Shown: positions 51,905 through 60,423 of the stretch, piece after piece
How positions within the stretch are numbered: position 1 is the first letter of the stretch
How the letters are laid out: the number at the start of each line of letters is the position of its first letter
Assembly: GCF_900113715.1 (NCBI RefSeq)
Contig: NZ_FOQK01000005.1
Location: forward strand, 29,481 to 93,480
DNA length: 64,000 nucleotides
Direction: 5' to 3'
Source: Pseudoselenomonas ruminantium
GTDB lineage: Bacteria; Bacillota; Negativicutes; Selenomonadales; Selenomonadaceae
Notes under the pieces: model-generated
Told to the model about the DNA's origin: nothing
What the model saw: the letters and a program-made list of their open reading frames with translations, nothing else
Databases searched by the model: none
Program-made: the position numbers and the translations under genes

Positions 51905-54501
51905 TGTCCATATATTGACTTGTCAAAAGTCAAATCTCCATCCATCAGCAAGCCATATTCATGATTGAGCTCCAACCAGCTGCCATTAGCGAATTCGCAG
52001 CGGCCATCATCACCGGGAAATACGAACAAGCCTTGCAATAGTCCCTCACCTTTCCAAGCCTTTTCGCCATTGCGGCAAGTAAGTTTTTCTGGTTGTATAT
52101 TTTTTGCCGCTGCACTCACGCTCCGGCCTAATATCTCCTTGGCCTGTTTACGACGCACTTTGCCATTTGCGGGCAAACATTCGAATTCTTCGTGTGGAAT
52201 GACTGCAATGCGTACGCTGGCTTCTCCCAAGCGCGTTTTCGCCGCCATAAAATCCACTTCATTGTCTGAGAAAATGTCTTCATCGCCACCATACAAACAA
52301 AACGCATCAGTCATAGGCAATGGCAGTTCTTTTATTTTTGCAGCGCCTTCCTTCACCTCCTTATCCATGCCATATGACATCCATTCCTCTAGTTGCTCCT
52401 CAGTCGTCGGTGCACCTTCATATACCCGCTGCACCAAGATGGGAATCTCACGCGGCAAACAGATTTCCGTAAGCTTATGCAGTTCTTCCTTTGTTCGCTG
52501 CAATAATAGCTCATAATAAACAAAACCGGTACTGCCATAGTCATCGTCATTCGACACCAAAACTGTCATGTGCGGAGAATCTATGCCTGGCGGCCGCAGC
52601 GTATCTTTATGCCGCCATAATCTTCCCATGCGTTGCAGCAAAAGGTCTATCGGACATATTGCCGAAATCATATAGTCAAAATCCAAATCCAACGACTGTT
52701 CTACGACCTGTGTCGCTACCACAATCAACTTTTGCGGACGCTTTTTCTTATCGGTGCTTAATTTTTCTAAGCACTCCTGCTCAATCTCATTCCGACGTTT
52801 CGCATGGAATCTGGCATGAAATAAAATGGCAGGATATTCCGGCAAGCGCTTGCGTATGGCTCGGTATGTGTCCTGCGCCTCTTTTACCGTATTCACCAAT
52901 ACACAGGTACAACCACCCACTGCAGCTTTTTGCTCTACAAGCTCTGCAATCTTATCCGTATCCCCTAATAGTGGCTGACAATCTATCGTTACTTTCGTTT
53001 CCGCTTGACCACCCGCCACCGCTATCTGTCTTGGCATTTTATCATCGTATAGCAGGGTAACCGCCGGATATGTTGCCGAATCCAACAGACCTTCTTCGTA
53101 CGCATAACATGCGGCAAACTTTTCCTTACTGCTTGCCGGAAGTGTCGCTGACAACATGACCACAGGGATGTGCAGTACACGGCACCAGCAAAGCAGTTTC
53201 TCTATGATGCTGCTCATATACGCGTCATAGGAATGCAGTTCGTCTATAATCAGTACCTTCTGAGCCAGACCAGCGAGCCGCAGGCAGCCATATTTTACCT
53301 TCATGGCTGCCATCATTACCTGGTCAATCGTTCCGACAGCAAACGGCGAAATAAGCCCCCGTCGCATTGGCGAAGTCCATAGTTCCGCAACGCCAGCATC
53401 TTCTGTCTGAAAAGACCTTTCGGCTTCATCTTGCAGCCAAGCCATACCATGCATCAGTTTCGCCTGCGGGTCGTTAAGCCCCGCCAGCATCGCATTCATC
53501 CGCCCCACCATTTGATTTGCTGTCGCCGAGGTCGGAAGTGCCACATAAAAGCCTTCCTTGCCCCAGCGCTGTGCCAGCCGGCAAGCTGCATATAAGCCTG
53601 CTTCTGTCTTTCCGCAGCCCATCGGTGCCTCCAAGATTACCGCCAATGGCATCTCTTTTTCATCAGCCAATACCGTTTCGATTGTCTTTTGCAAAGGACG
53701 CATTCCCGCCGCCGGAATCTGCGGCCATAGTTTCGTAAAGCAATCGATTTCTGTACGTGGGGGATGATGACACAGATGGTTCTGCTGCAGGAATCGCCGC
53801 ATGATCCGTTCCGTATCTGCAATCACCTGCTCCACCGTGCGCCCCGCAGATAAATCCGCAAATTCATCCCCCGAGGCAATCCAATCGGCTGTCACAATGA
53901 TACCCAGCAGCAGCATGCAGACAGCATCATAATGCGCGGGAAGGACATTTTCCGGCTGAAATATTTCGCGCATCTGCTTTTCGAGTTTCATCTGCAAGCG
54001 CGTCCATATCTTTTCACGTAAATCATCCCAGCCATAGCCTCTGCTCAAAGGCGTTTCGTGCTTTCCCTGATGATGCCTGCCAATCACCGCTGCCATCCGA
54101 TGTCGTTCGCGCATACTGCCAAAGAGGCCCTGTTCTTTCCATAGCCGATAGAGTTTTTCCTCGCCATATACTTCATGGCGGAATCCCTTGGCATCCGGAC
54201 ACAGCAGCTCTGCCTGTTTCAGTACGGCCGCACTTTTGCTTCCCTCTGCCTGCTGCTGGAACGCAGGAAAAGCCTTGCCGATATCATGAACCGCAGCCAT
54301 ATACCCCACCAAGCAATACACTTGCTGCTCATTCAAAGGCAAATACCGCTGCAATTCTGCCGTCAAAGGGCGAAAACTCCCGTCTTTCAGCAAAGACTGC
54401 GCTGCTACACCTGTCTCGAGCAGATGCATCCATAGCGGTTTATACGGATCGCTTTTGGCCCAGATGCTGTCTTGCAACGACTGATATAATTCTTCGTCCA
54501 T
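51901..54501 (-). CDS. cas3: CRISPR-associated helicase/nuclease Cas3, 866 aa
   Basis: Cas3 unwinds and degrades target DNA recruited by Cascade. HD nuclease motifs are AAVHDIGKAFPAFQQQA and AAVIGRHHQGKH. The SF2 helicase has EAPMGCGKTEAGLYAA (Walker A), VLIIDELHSYDAYMSSI (Walker B, DELH), VVMLSATLPASS and a late QVVEQSLDLDFDYMIS with QRMGRLWRH (motif VI). Length is typical for type I-E. It is the last gene of the operon rather than the first, with array 1 right behind it. Its stop overlaps the array 1 promoter. Confidence 0.97.
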   Translation of the reverse strand: MDEELYQSLQDSIWAKSDPYKPLWMHLLETGVAAQSLLKDGSFRPLTAELQRYLPLNEQQVYCLVGYMAAVHDIGKAFPAFQQQAEGSKSAAVLKQAELLCPDAKGFRHEVYGEEKLYRLWKEQGLFGSMRERHRMAAVIGRHHQGKHETPLSRGYGWDDLREKIWTRLQMKLEKQMREIFQPENVLPAHYDAVCMLLLGIIVTADWIASGDEFADLSAGRTVEQVIADTERIMRRFLQQNHLCHHPPRTEIDCFTKLWPQIPAAGMRPLQKTIETVLADEKEMPLAVILEAPMGCGKTEAGLYAACRLAQRWGKEGFYVALPTSATANQMVGRMNAMLAGLNDPQAKLMHGMAWLQDEAERSFQTEDAGVAELWTSPMRRGLISPFAVGTIDQVMMAAMKVKYGCLRLAGLAQKVLIIDELHSYDAYMSSIIEKLLCWCRVLHIPVVMLSATLPASSKEKFAACYAYEEGLLDSATYPAVTLLYDDKMPRQIAVAGGQAETKVTIDCQPLLGDTDKIAELVEQKAAVGGCTCVLVNTVKEAQDTYRAIRKRLPEYPAILFHARFHAKRRNEIEQECLEKLSTDKKKRPQKLIVVATQVVEQSLDLDFDYMISAICPIDLLLQRMGRLWRHKDTLRPPGIDSPHMTVLVSNDDDYGSTGFVYYELLLQRTKEELHKLTEICLPREIPILVQRVYEGAPTTEEQLEEWMSYGMDKEVKEGAAKIKELPLPMTDAFCLYGGDEDIFSDNEVDFMAAKTRLGEASVRIAVIPHEEFECLPANGKVRRKQAKEILGRSVSAAAKNIQPEKLTCRNGEKAWKGEGLLQGLFVFPGDDGRCEFANGSWLELNHEYGLLMDGDLTFDKSIYGH

Positions 54502-54526
54502 AGCTTTGACTCCTGACCGCAGCCGT

Positions 54527-55141
54527 TCAAACCTGCGCAGCTTTTAGCAATAACATACCACGGCCATAGGCTTTACCTGGCCCCAAGCCATTGCGCCAAC
54601 ACTTACAGAATAAGTCCCGCTGGGTGATTTTCAGCAGGCCTTGGAACAGCACCGCCTGGTCTTTCATCCTTCCACCATGCGCATCATCGTGCTTTCCCGT
54701 TGCTATATCCTTCTTGCCTTCCTGCACACAAAGGATAGCAAATCCATACTGCTCCCCTTTGCGGCGAAGCCAGTCCATACGTTCAGCCGGTGTCCGCAAA
54801 AAACGCCGCTGGCTGTTTCCCTCCCGGCGCGGAACTTTCTTAGTTGGTGCCGCCAAAATATCAAACCGGAAACACCTTCCCGGCTGCAAAGCCTCCTCCA
54901 TTCCCTGGAGATTCTTTACCCCCAAAAGTTCCATCCCCTCGGGAATGTCCGTAATATCCGGCGCGATTTTTGACCAGATATAGATATTCAGCCGCTGCGT
55001 ATCTATGCGGTATAACGCACCACTCTCCTCGCGGCTGCAATGAAACAATCGCTGCACACTGCGATGCATGATCTGGCAATCAGCCAGACATTTCCGCATC
55101 ATGACATTGCAGATATCCAAATGAAACTTACTCAGATACAT
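54527..55141 (-). CDS. cas6e: Cas6e (CasE) crRNA endoribonuclease, 204 aa
   Basis: Cas6e cuts pre-crRNA at the base of the repeat hairpin and stays bound to the 3' end within Cascade. The start at 55141 (MYLSKFHLDICN) overlaps the cas5 stop. The Gly-rich loop near the C-terminus (WRNGLGPGKAYGRGMLLLKA) and the early His (QIMHRSVQRLFHC, catalytic His region) are family hallmarks. The length is standard. Confidence 0.95.
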   Translation of the reverse strand: MYLSKFHLDICNVMMRKCLADCQIMHRSVQRLFHCSREESGALYRIDTQRLNIYIWSKIAPDITDIPEGMELLGVKNLQGMEEALQPGRCFRFDILAAPTKKVPRREGNSQRRFLRTPAERMDWLRRKGEQYGFAILCVQEGKKDIATGKHDDAHGGRMKDQAVLFQGLLKITQRDLFCKCWRNGLGPGKAYGRGMLLLKAAQV

Positions 55142-55811
55142 CAACCGCCGCCTCCTTATGGATGATTTTGCGTGAAACCAAGCGCGTATGGAAGGAACGG
55201 CCGCCACAATTCACATCTTGGCGCTCCCAGCCCATACCACCATCGGTAGATTCCCATTCCACCAAACAGTCCCGCGCCTGACAGCCAGCAGCCAATGGCA
55301 GCTTCTCAGCAGCCTCCAGCAATGACGAATACTCCCTTGTTATCCCCTCAAGGACCGGCCGCGAGGGCACACAGCTTTTACGGCCTAAAAAAATCGGCCA
55401 CTTGGGCTTTTGCAAGGATTCTTCAAGACGCATCAGCAGGTTCTCTTCCCCTTGAACAAAAACCGTGTAACAGGCATCTTGTATATAGGTACGATGCGTC
55501 ACTAAAGTCCCATATTCTCCCTTTTTATTGCGCATTGTCCCCTGGGCAGTCATCAGCTGCAACGACCGCACCGTATGGAAATCTATCAGTTCCGTTCCCT
55601 GACGATCTGCCCGTACAGCAACATGAAGCTTTTGATTCCATTCTGCCAGCCGGGCATCCTCTCGTTCCAGTCCGGAAGCACAGCCGAGCAGGCCCACGAT
55701 TCCGGATTTCGTCGGCAGGCTTGCCGAGTCCCTGTAATCCCATTTACTCCGCTCGCCCCAGCTCTGCAAAACACCCTCTAAACGCAAGACTAAGATTGGG
55801 ATTGTACTCAT
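55128..55811 (-). CDS. cas5e: Cas5e (CasD) Cascade subunit, 227 aa
   Basis: Cas5e caps the 5' handle of the crRNA. The start at 55811 gives MSTIPILVLRLEGVLQSWGE followed by RSKWDYRDSASLPTKSGIVG, the characteristic family opening with the Gln-x-Trp-Gly and Pro-Thr-Lys-Ser-Gly motifs. It lies between cas7 and cas6e with short overlaps on the cas6e side. Confidence 0.95.
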   Translation of the reverse strand: MSTIPILVLRLEGVLQSWGERSKWDYRDSASLPTKSGIVGLLGCASGLEREDARLAEWNQKLHVAVRADRQGTELIDFHTVRSLQLMTAQGTMRNKKGEYGTLVTHRTYIQDACYTVFVQGEENLLMRLEESLQKPKWPIFLGRKSCVPSRPVLEGITREYSSLLEAAEKLPLAAGCQARDCLVEWESTDGGMGWERQDVNCGGRSFHTRLVSRKIIHKEAAVDVSE

Positions 55812-55824
55812 AGCTGTCAACCCC

Positions 55825-56979
55825 TTATTTCTGCAAAAAAGCACGAACCATCTCTATCAATTCATCGTAATTTTGTGCAGTCTCTACCTTGAGATTATCC
55901 CCCCAGAGGTCATCCTGCTCCGCAGCTGCACCGCTGGCATCAAGCCACACGCGATGGGCAGTGGAAAGCGACGGGAATGCCTTAGCCGTTGCCAAGACGT
56001 GCTGCTGCAATTTAGCAATACTATCCTCGACCAAATCCGTATTTGCTGATGCTTTGGCTGGTTTTGCAAAGGCATTGGCATAGCTGACTGGTACCGGATA
56101 ATCTTTGCACTCCACTAAAACAGCCGCTGGCAGCACATTGCCGGCAAACGAATTTTGTTTTCCGCTAGGATTACTATAGGCCATCGTACGCAGTAACGAA
56201 GGAATAACTGCCTCCACGAGCGCTTCGGGGTTCTCCGCATTTTTTAGATTAGCCAGCAGTTTATCCATATCCAGCGATGCATAGATATAATAACAGGAGG
56301 AATTATAGTCGACATTATCCATCATACCTGCCCCGAGTTCTTCCTGCCCATCGATCATATCATCCATCGCCACAAAGAAATCGGATTCCATGATGACACG
56401 ATTCGTTGAAAACGCATGTGCAACCTGCATCGCAGCCTCCACATCGGCGAAAGCTGTCGACGTCACCATGCGGCCGAACAGGGCAATATCCAAAGAAACA
56501 GGCCGCGCCCCAGCCCCTGTAACACTTTTTTCTATATCTGTCGCCTTTATTTTGGTAAAAGCTTTCGCATCTTTTGCTTCATCAATATGCACCTTTACCG
56601 CATCCGCTATTGCTTGGATATCTTCCGGTGCATAAAGGACTATCTGGCTCGTTATCCCATCGTCGCGTTCTTTGCCAGCCTTATTGGCAAATCCTGTCAG
56701 CTTCTTCTCAGCTGCCAGTGCCATTTCTTCTGCCACGCCCATTTCCAACAAACGATTTTTGACCAGCTGCGGCATCTTCCGCGTCCTGACGCCTAAATGA
56801 CCAGCCATTTCCTTTTGGAATAGCGGCGACACACGCCAGCTGCGTTTGAGGCACTGGCTGGAAATCCGTGAGCGCTGTACACCGCCAAACATACAGGATT
56901 TTGGTGCTCCCATGTCATCACGATTCAGATTCGTAGCAGGATAATTTTTTAACATGTGAATTTCAAGTAACATCGTCAT
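55825..56979 (-). CDS. cas7e: Cas7e (CasC) Cascade backbone subunit, 384 aa
   Basis: Cas7e forms the six-subunit helical backbone along the guide. LEIHMLKNYPATNLNRDDMG, APKSCMFGGVQRSRISSQCL and KRSWRVSPLF are typical of the N-terminus; DIALFGRMVTSTAFADVEAA and VDYNSSCYYIYASLDMDKLL occur later. The ATG at 56979 overlaps the cse2 stop (ATGA); a second ATG at 56973 has a better distance to GGAGAG. Confidence 0.96.
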   Translation of the reverse strand: MTMLLEIHMLKNYPATNLNRDDMGAPKSCMFGGVQRSRISSQCLKRSWRVSPLFQKEMAGHLGVRTRKMPQLVKNRLLEMGVAEEMALAAEKKLTGFANKAGKERDDGITSQIVLYAPEDIQAIADAVKVHIDEAKDAKAFTKIKATDIEKSVTGAGARPVSLDIALFGRMVTSTAFADVEAAMQVAHAFSTNRVIMESDFFVAMDDMIDGQEELGAGMMDNVDYNSSCYYIYASLDMDKLLANLKNAENPEALVEAVIPSLLRTMAYSNPSGKQNSFAGNVLPAAVLVECKDYPVPVSYANAFAKPAKASANTDLVEDSIAKLQQHVLATAKAFPSLSTAHRVWLDASGAAAEQDDLWGDNLKVETAQNYDELIEMVRAFLQK

Positions 56980-57479
56980 TTCTCTCCTTTACGCTCCACC
57001 TGATAAAAGTCTTTCACCCAATTCCGCTGGATAAAATGGTCGGGATGATCCCAGCTGTGCAAATCACGCAACAGGTTCTGGGCACTGATTACATTCCCTT
57101 TGCTGCGGCAAAATCTGGCAACGCGATACAGTTTTCCGATAAAATACCCTGTCGTGTCCCACGGCATGTCCAGCAAAACTTGCAAGCGACGGGGAAATTC
57201 CTGCTGCTGCTCTGCCGTGAGACTGCTTTTGACCGCCTTAGGGATTGATTGGCCCCTATCCCATTCATCTTCACGCCATAAACACATCAAGCATACCGTT
57301 GCGAACTGTTTCTCTTCTTCCCGTCCATCCGGATAAAGCCGATAAAATGCACTCAGCGCCGCTGCTCCTGCCGTGGATAACGTCCGGCCAGCCGCCCGCC
57401 GCAAAGCCACTATATCAGCAGGACGCGAACGCAGCGACTCCTGCGCATTTAGCAACCATTCTGACTTATTACTCTTCAT
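56976..57479 (-). CDS. cse2: Cse2 (CasB) Cascade small subunit, 167 aa
   Basis: Cse2 forms the inner belly that stabilises the R-loop. The start at 57479 overlaps the cse1 stop. The helical sequence shows ADIVALRRAAGRTLSTAGAA, AALSAFYRLYPDGREEEKQF and RRLQVLLDMPWDTTGYFIGK, and ends near HPDHFIQRNWVKDFYQ, as in the family. Confidence 0.93.
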   Translation of the reverse strand: MKSNKSEWLLNAQESLRSRPADIVALRRAAGRTLSTAGAAALSAFYRLYPDGREEEKQFATVCLMCLWREDEWDRGQSIPKAVKSSLTAEQQQEFPRRLQVLLDMPWDTTGYFIGKLYRVARFCRSKGNVISAQNLLRDLHSWDHPDHFIQRNWVKDFYQVERKGEK

Positions 57480-58962
57480 CGTCTGCACAATATCCCGCCT
57501 CTCGTAAGATTTTATAAAGTTTACCAAACAAGAATCGTTCCTGTTGCTGCGCGCGGACTAAATCTGCCGCACGGAAACAATACCTATGCTCCGCTTCCTG
57601 AACAAGGTTACTAACTCCTGTCAACAACAGTTGCTGCCATTCCTGTTTCAGCACACGATAATCGTCCAAACTTACCGCTTGCGCCAACTGGTCCATATAC
57701 CCAGGAACTTTTCCTTCACAATACGCAAAAAAGCGGTGACGATAGGCATCTGCTTCATGCTGTCCACGGCTGCTGTTTTCCGGTGCAATGATTGCCACGA
57801 GCCCATTATTCTTACTGTTCAGCTGACGGCCCAAGGCCTCGACCAGGCTTAATGCTTTAACTAGCACGTCCACCTTTTCTGCGTCGGCCACAATGCGATT
57901 ATCCAAATGGATTTTTCCCTGCTGCAAGCCTAATAGCGATGCGTTCGACGTAGCCAGACCAAACATCATGACCGGCATATCATGACGATTATCCTCCCGC
58001 AAAATCTCCGCAAAATCGCGCAACACAGAGGGTGCTCCCTTTGCATAAAATTGATTCAGTGAAATCAAATTGCGCCAGGGTTCCCGATCCAGCGACGGTT
58101 TGATTGACACAAAATCGCCATCTTTATTCGGCCGCCGCGCTACATGCGGATCTTCCCAACCAGCAAAACCGATAAAGTGCAGCCCGGGCTGATAATACAT
58201 CCTGCGAACCATCCCCTCCTCCGGCGGACAAAGACGGATGCGCCGGGCAGGAAATAGCATCCCATATAATTGGTCTGCCGTTGCTACATCAGCCTTCGGT
58301 ATGATTTCCCGCGGATTCTCCCAGACAGGCTTGCCGCTATCTTCCTTTTTCGCTGCTGGCATCGATAAGACCAATGTTTCAAAAAGATTCCTGCCTTCGG
58401 GTAGGAAAAACATCGGCGGCGCACCATACACATTGGAGGGATACCCGCCTGACATAGCCGTGGCAAAAATCTGTGCTGTCAAAAGCCCCCGCATTGCCTG
58501 CGCTGGCGTCATCGTCGCCTCAGCTTCTAACGTATGGTCATGATGAATCGAATTGTTGCCACTCGCCCGCGTTCCATCTAAGCTGGCAATCGATTTTATA
58601 TTTTTATCTGCATCGTATTCATCATTGGGACTTGCTTGCATAAAAGGCCGCTCCGCATCAAACAAATCAAAGCTTACCCCAGCCAGCTCACACTGACAGA
58701 AATAATCCTCCACTCGTTTCATCGCAAAACGGCCTTCTGCAAGCATCTCATATTTTGTTTCCCAATCTTTCGGCTGATAGACCCGCAATAAAAAAACCGA
58801 CAGAAAACGATACATGCTATACGTTTCCATAGCATTCTCCCCGCTGATCTGCCGGTAATCCTGTGCATGCTCCAAAAGCTCGCGCAGGCCCACTTCTCGA
58901 ACGTTTCCCGTCATCATATCCTGTACTGGAATCCACGGCTCCGTCCGAATATCAAACATCAT
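57469..58962 (-). CDS. cse1: Cse1 (CasA/Cas8e) Cascade large subunit, 497 aa
   Basis: Cse1 reads the PAM and recruits Cas3. I chose ATG 58962 (MMFDIRTEPWIPVQDMMTGN) with GAGGTG before it. FDLFDAERPFMQASPNDEYD, MTPAQAMRGLLTAQIFATAM, PEEGMVRRMYYQPGLHFIGF and the C-terminal helix bundle are as expected. It is the first gene of the effector operon cse1-cse2-cas7-cas5-cas6e-cas3 and has its own promoter at 59040-59068. Confidence 0.96.
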   Translation of the reverse strand: MMFDIRTEPWIPVQDMMTGNVREVGLRELLEHAQDYRQISGENAMETYSMYRFLSVFLLRVYQPKDWETKYEMLAEGRFAMKRVEDYFCQCELAGVSFDLFDAERPFMQASPNDEYDADKNIKSIASLDGTRASGNNSIHHDHTLEAEATMTPAQAMRGLLTAQIFATAMSGGYPSNVYGAPPMFFLPEGRNLFETLVLSMPAAKKEDSGKPVWENPREIIPKADVATADQLYGMLFPARRIRLCPPEEGMVRRMYYQPGLHFIGFAGWEDPHVARRPNKDGDFVSIKPSLDREPWRNLISLNQFYAKGAPSVLRDFAEILREDNRHDMPVMMFGLATSNASLLGLQQGKIHLDNRIVADAEKVDVLVKALSLVEALGRQLNSKNNGLVAIIAPENSSRGQHEADAYRHRFFAYCEGKVPGYMDQLAQAVSLDDYRVLKQEWQQLLLTGVSNLVQEAEHRYCFRAADLVRAQQQERFLFGKLYKILREAGYCADDEE

Positions 58963-59039
58963 ATCATTCACCTCACTAGCACAGATCAAATCTCACCTTG
59001 TAATTGATAGTTATTGTAATTATTTTATCTTCTTCTATC

Positions 59040-59068
59040 ATACTAGCACGTCTGGTAATAAAAATCAA
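59040..59068 (-). promoter_or_regulatory. Promoter of the cse1-cas3 operon
   Basis: The -35 TTGATT (59063-59068), 17-base spacing and extended -10 TGC-TAGTAT (-10 at 59040-59045) give a strong sigma-70 type promoter with a start near 59033. Directly upstream lies AAG (59067-59069) followed by a sequence partly matching the guide of the neighbouring crRNA-like element, so the promoter may be a Cascade target. Confidence 0.75.
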
Positions 59069-59086
59069 GTTGTTATTATTAAAGAA

Positions 59087-59165
59087 AATCTCATGCCTAT
59101 GGGGTTTTATACCGCCATTGATTTCTTAAAGAAAAACAACGGTTCATCCCCACTAGCATGAGATT
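59087..59165 (-). ncRNA. crRNA-like element with degenerate repeats (CreR-like candidate)
   Basis: In crRNA orientation it contains GTGGGGATGAACCG (59153-59140), identical to the 3' half of the array repeats including the 8-base handle. A 27-base guide-like stretch (TTGTTTTTCTTTAAGAAATC...) follows, and then a degenerate 5' repeat half, GTATA-AAA-CCCCA-TAG-GCATG (59112 down to 59090). Outer arms AATCTCATGC/GCATGAGATT plus GTGGGG/CCCCAT pair into one long hairpin, followed by TTCTTT, which could terminate it. Guide positions 1-18 match 59070-59087 except at 6, 9 and 12, next to an AAG PAM. Interpretation as a guide RNA is inference. Confidence 0.6.
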
Positions 59166-59171
59166 ATTTAT

Positions 59172-59201
59172 ATACTAGCATACATCGTATGCCATCCACA
59201 A
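59172..59201 (-). promoter_or_regulatory. Promoter with palindrome for the crRNA-like element
   Basis: -35 TTGTGG (59196-59201), 18 bases and extended -10 TGC-TAGTAT (59172-59177), the same -10 as in the cse1 promoter. The predicted start is at about 59165, exactly the first base of the hairpin. Between the boxes lies the palindrome GCATAC-ATC-GTATGC (59178-59192), a likely operator site. Confidence 0.6.
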
Positions 59202-59213
59202 GGACGAACATTC

Positions 59214-59495
59214 CTATCCACGTACGCCTATCAATTGTAATCCATTGATTTCGACGACTCTGCGTTTTGGATCGCCACACATCTCCATGGCAAAGCCCTG
59301 CTCTGTGTTCATACTATAAAGCATGACAGCCCCAGTAAATCTTTCATTCTCATATACTTTATTCCACAATCGTTCCCTGACCATAGCACTGACCTGTCCC
59401 ACAAATACGCCTGGCTTTACTTCCATCAGCCATTTGGTCAATTCCCCACGTAATTTGGCTGGCTCATTATCAATCACCATCACAACCATCGTCAT
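59214..59495 (-). CDS. cas2: Cas2 (type I-E), 93 aa
   Basis: Cas2 bridges two Cas1 dimers in the spacer integration complex. The start at 59495 (MTMVVMVIDNEPAKLRGELT) matches the I-E family opening and overlaps the cas1 end by 26 bases. KWLMEVKPGVFVGQVSAMVR, the RLWNKV helix and a late beta-strand are present. It ends upstream of the crRNA-like element. Confidence 0.95.
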   Translation of the reverse strand: MTMVVMVIDNEPAKLRGELTKWLMEVKPGVFVGQVSAMVRERLWNKVYENERFTGAVMLYSMNTEQGFAMEMCGDPKRRVVEINGLQLIGVRG

Positions 59496-60411
59496 CGACC
59501 TCTCCCGCATAATTCACGCCACCATCGACAGCACCATACTGATCGTCCCATAGGTCTCCAGTCTCTTTCGTCTCAACTTGTTCATTTTCCAAGTCCTCAA
59601 AAAGTTTTCCCAAGTCTAGCGCAATACGTTTCATAAGCTTTGCTGAGTGAAAATATTTGCGGCAAAGTTTTCGTGTATGTTTCTCCGGCTGTTTCGCATC
59701 CAACTTCACTGCTTCAAAAGCTGCAGGAATTGTTGTCTCTGCCTTGTAAAGATCTGCCACATCATAGACAAAAGACAGCATCTTACCTGTATGTACAAAG
59801 CCTAACGCCGAAGAATACCCCAAAGAATAGATTGCAGCCTGGCACACACTATAAAGAATACTATTCGCAGATGACAAGGCCCGATTCACAGCATCCGAAC
59901 TATCCCAATCTGTATTCTTATAATCACGCTTATGCCAAGGAATCCCATACATCTTCGCCGCCATCTGATACGATTTTCTTACCCGGATGCCCTCCATACC
60001 ACGAATCTGTTGCAATGTCATCTGTGAACAATCCATCTTAGGAAAACGGAGTTCATACATCCGCCGGACTACAATCATATGCAGCCTTTCATCCATACAG
60101 CATTTTGCCTGCAACAGAGTATTCTTGGCACTGCGTGTCTCCCCCTGCCCTGCCGCATAAAACCTTGCACAGTGCTCCCCACACCATACAATCATACAGC
60201 CATTTTCCGTTGCCGTCTTAATCGCCGCATGCGTAATATTCGTCCCCGGGCCTAACATTAAACAAGTCAAAGACGAGACCGGAACAGGTACATCCTCACT
60301 ACCACGGTGCAAAATAATTGACGAACCCTCTTGATCGATTATCGAATGCTCCACATAAAGGTAGCTGATACTATCGCGCAATTTAGGCAATTCTTTCAAA
60401 TCCTTCGCCAT
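59470..60411 (-). CDS. cas1: Cas1 integrase (type I-E), 313 aa
   Basis: Cas1 catalyses spacer integration. The N-terminal beta domain (SISYLYVEHSIIDQEGSSII, VPVSSLTCLMLGPGTNITHA, IVWCGEHCARFYAAG) and the helical catalytic domain (RGMEGIRVRKSYQMAAKMYG, SSANSILYSVCQAAIYSLGY, SALGFVHTGKMLSFVYDVAD with conserved His and Asp) are all clear. The C-terminal tail is acidic. AGGAGG lies five bases before the ATG, at the edge of the last repeat of array 2; no separate promoter is seen between array 2 and the gene. Confidence 0.97.
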   Translation of the reverse strand: MAKDLKELPKLRDSISYLYVEHSIIDQEGSSIILHRGSEDVPVPVSSLTCLMLGPGTNITHAAIKTATENGCMIVWCGEHCARFYAAGQGETRSAKNTLLQAKCCMDERLHMIVVRRMYELRFPKMDCSQMTLQQIRGMEGIRVRKSYQMAAKMYGIPWHKRDYKNTDWDSSDAVNRALSSANSILYSVCQAAIYSLGYSSALGFVHTGKMLSFVYDVADLYKAETTIPAAFEAVKLDAKQPEKHTRKLCRKYFHSAKLMKRIALDLGKLFEDLENEQVETKETGDLWDDQYGAVDGGVNYAGEVDDDGCDGD

Positions 60412-60423
60412 AAGCCCCTCCTC

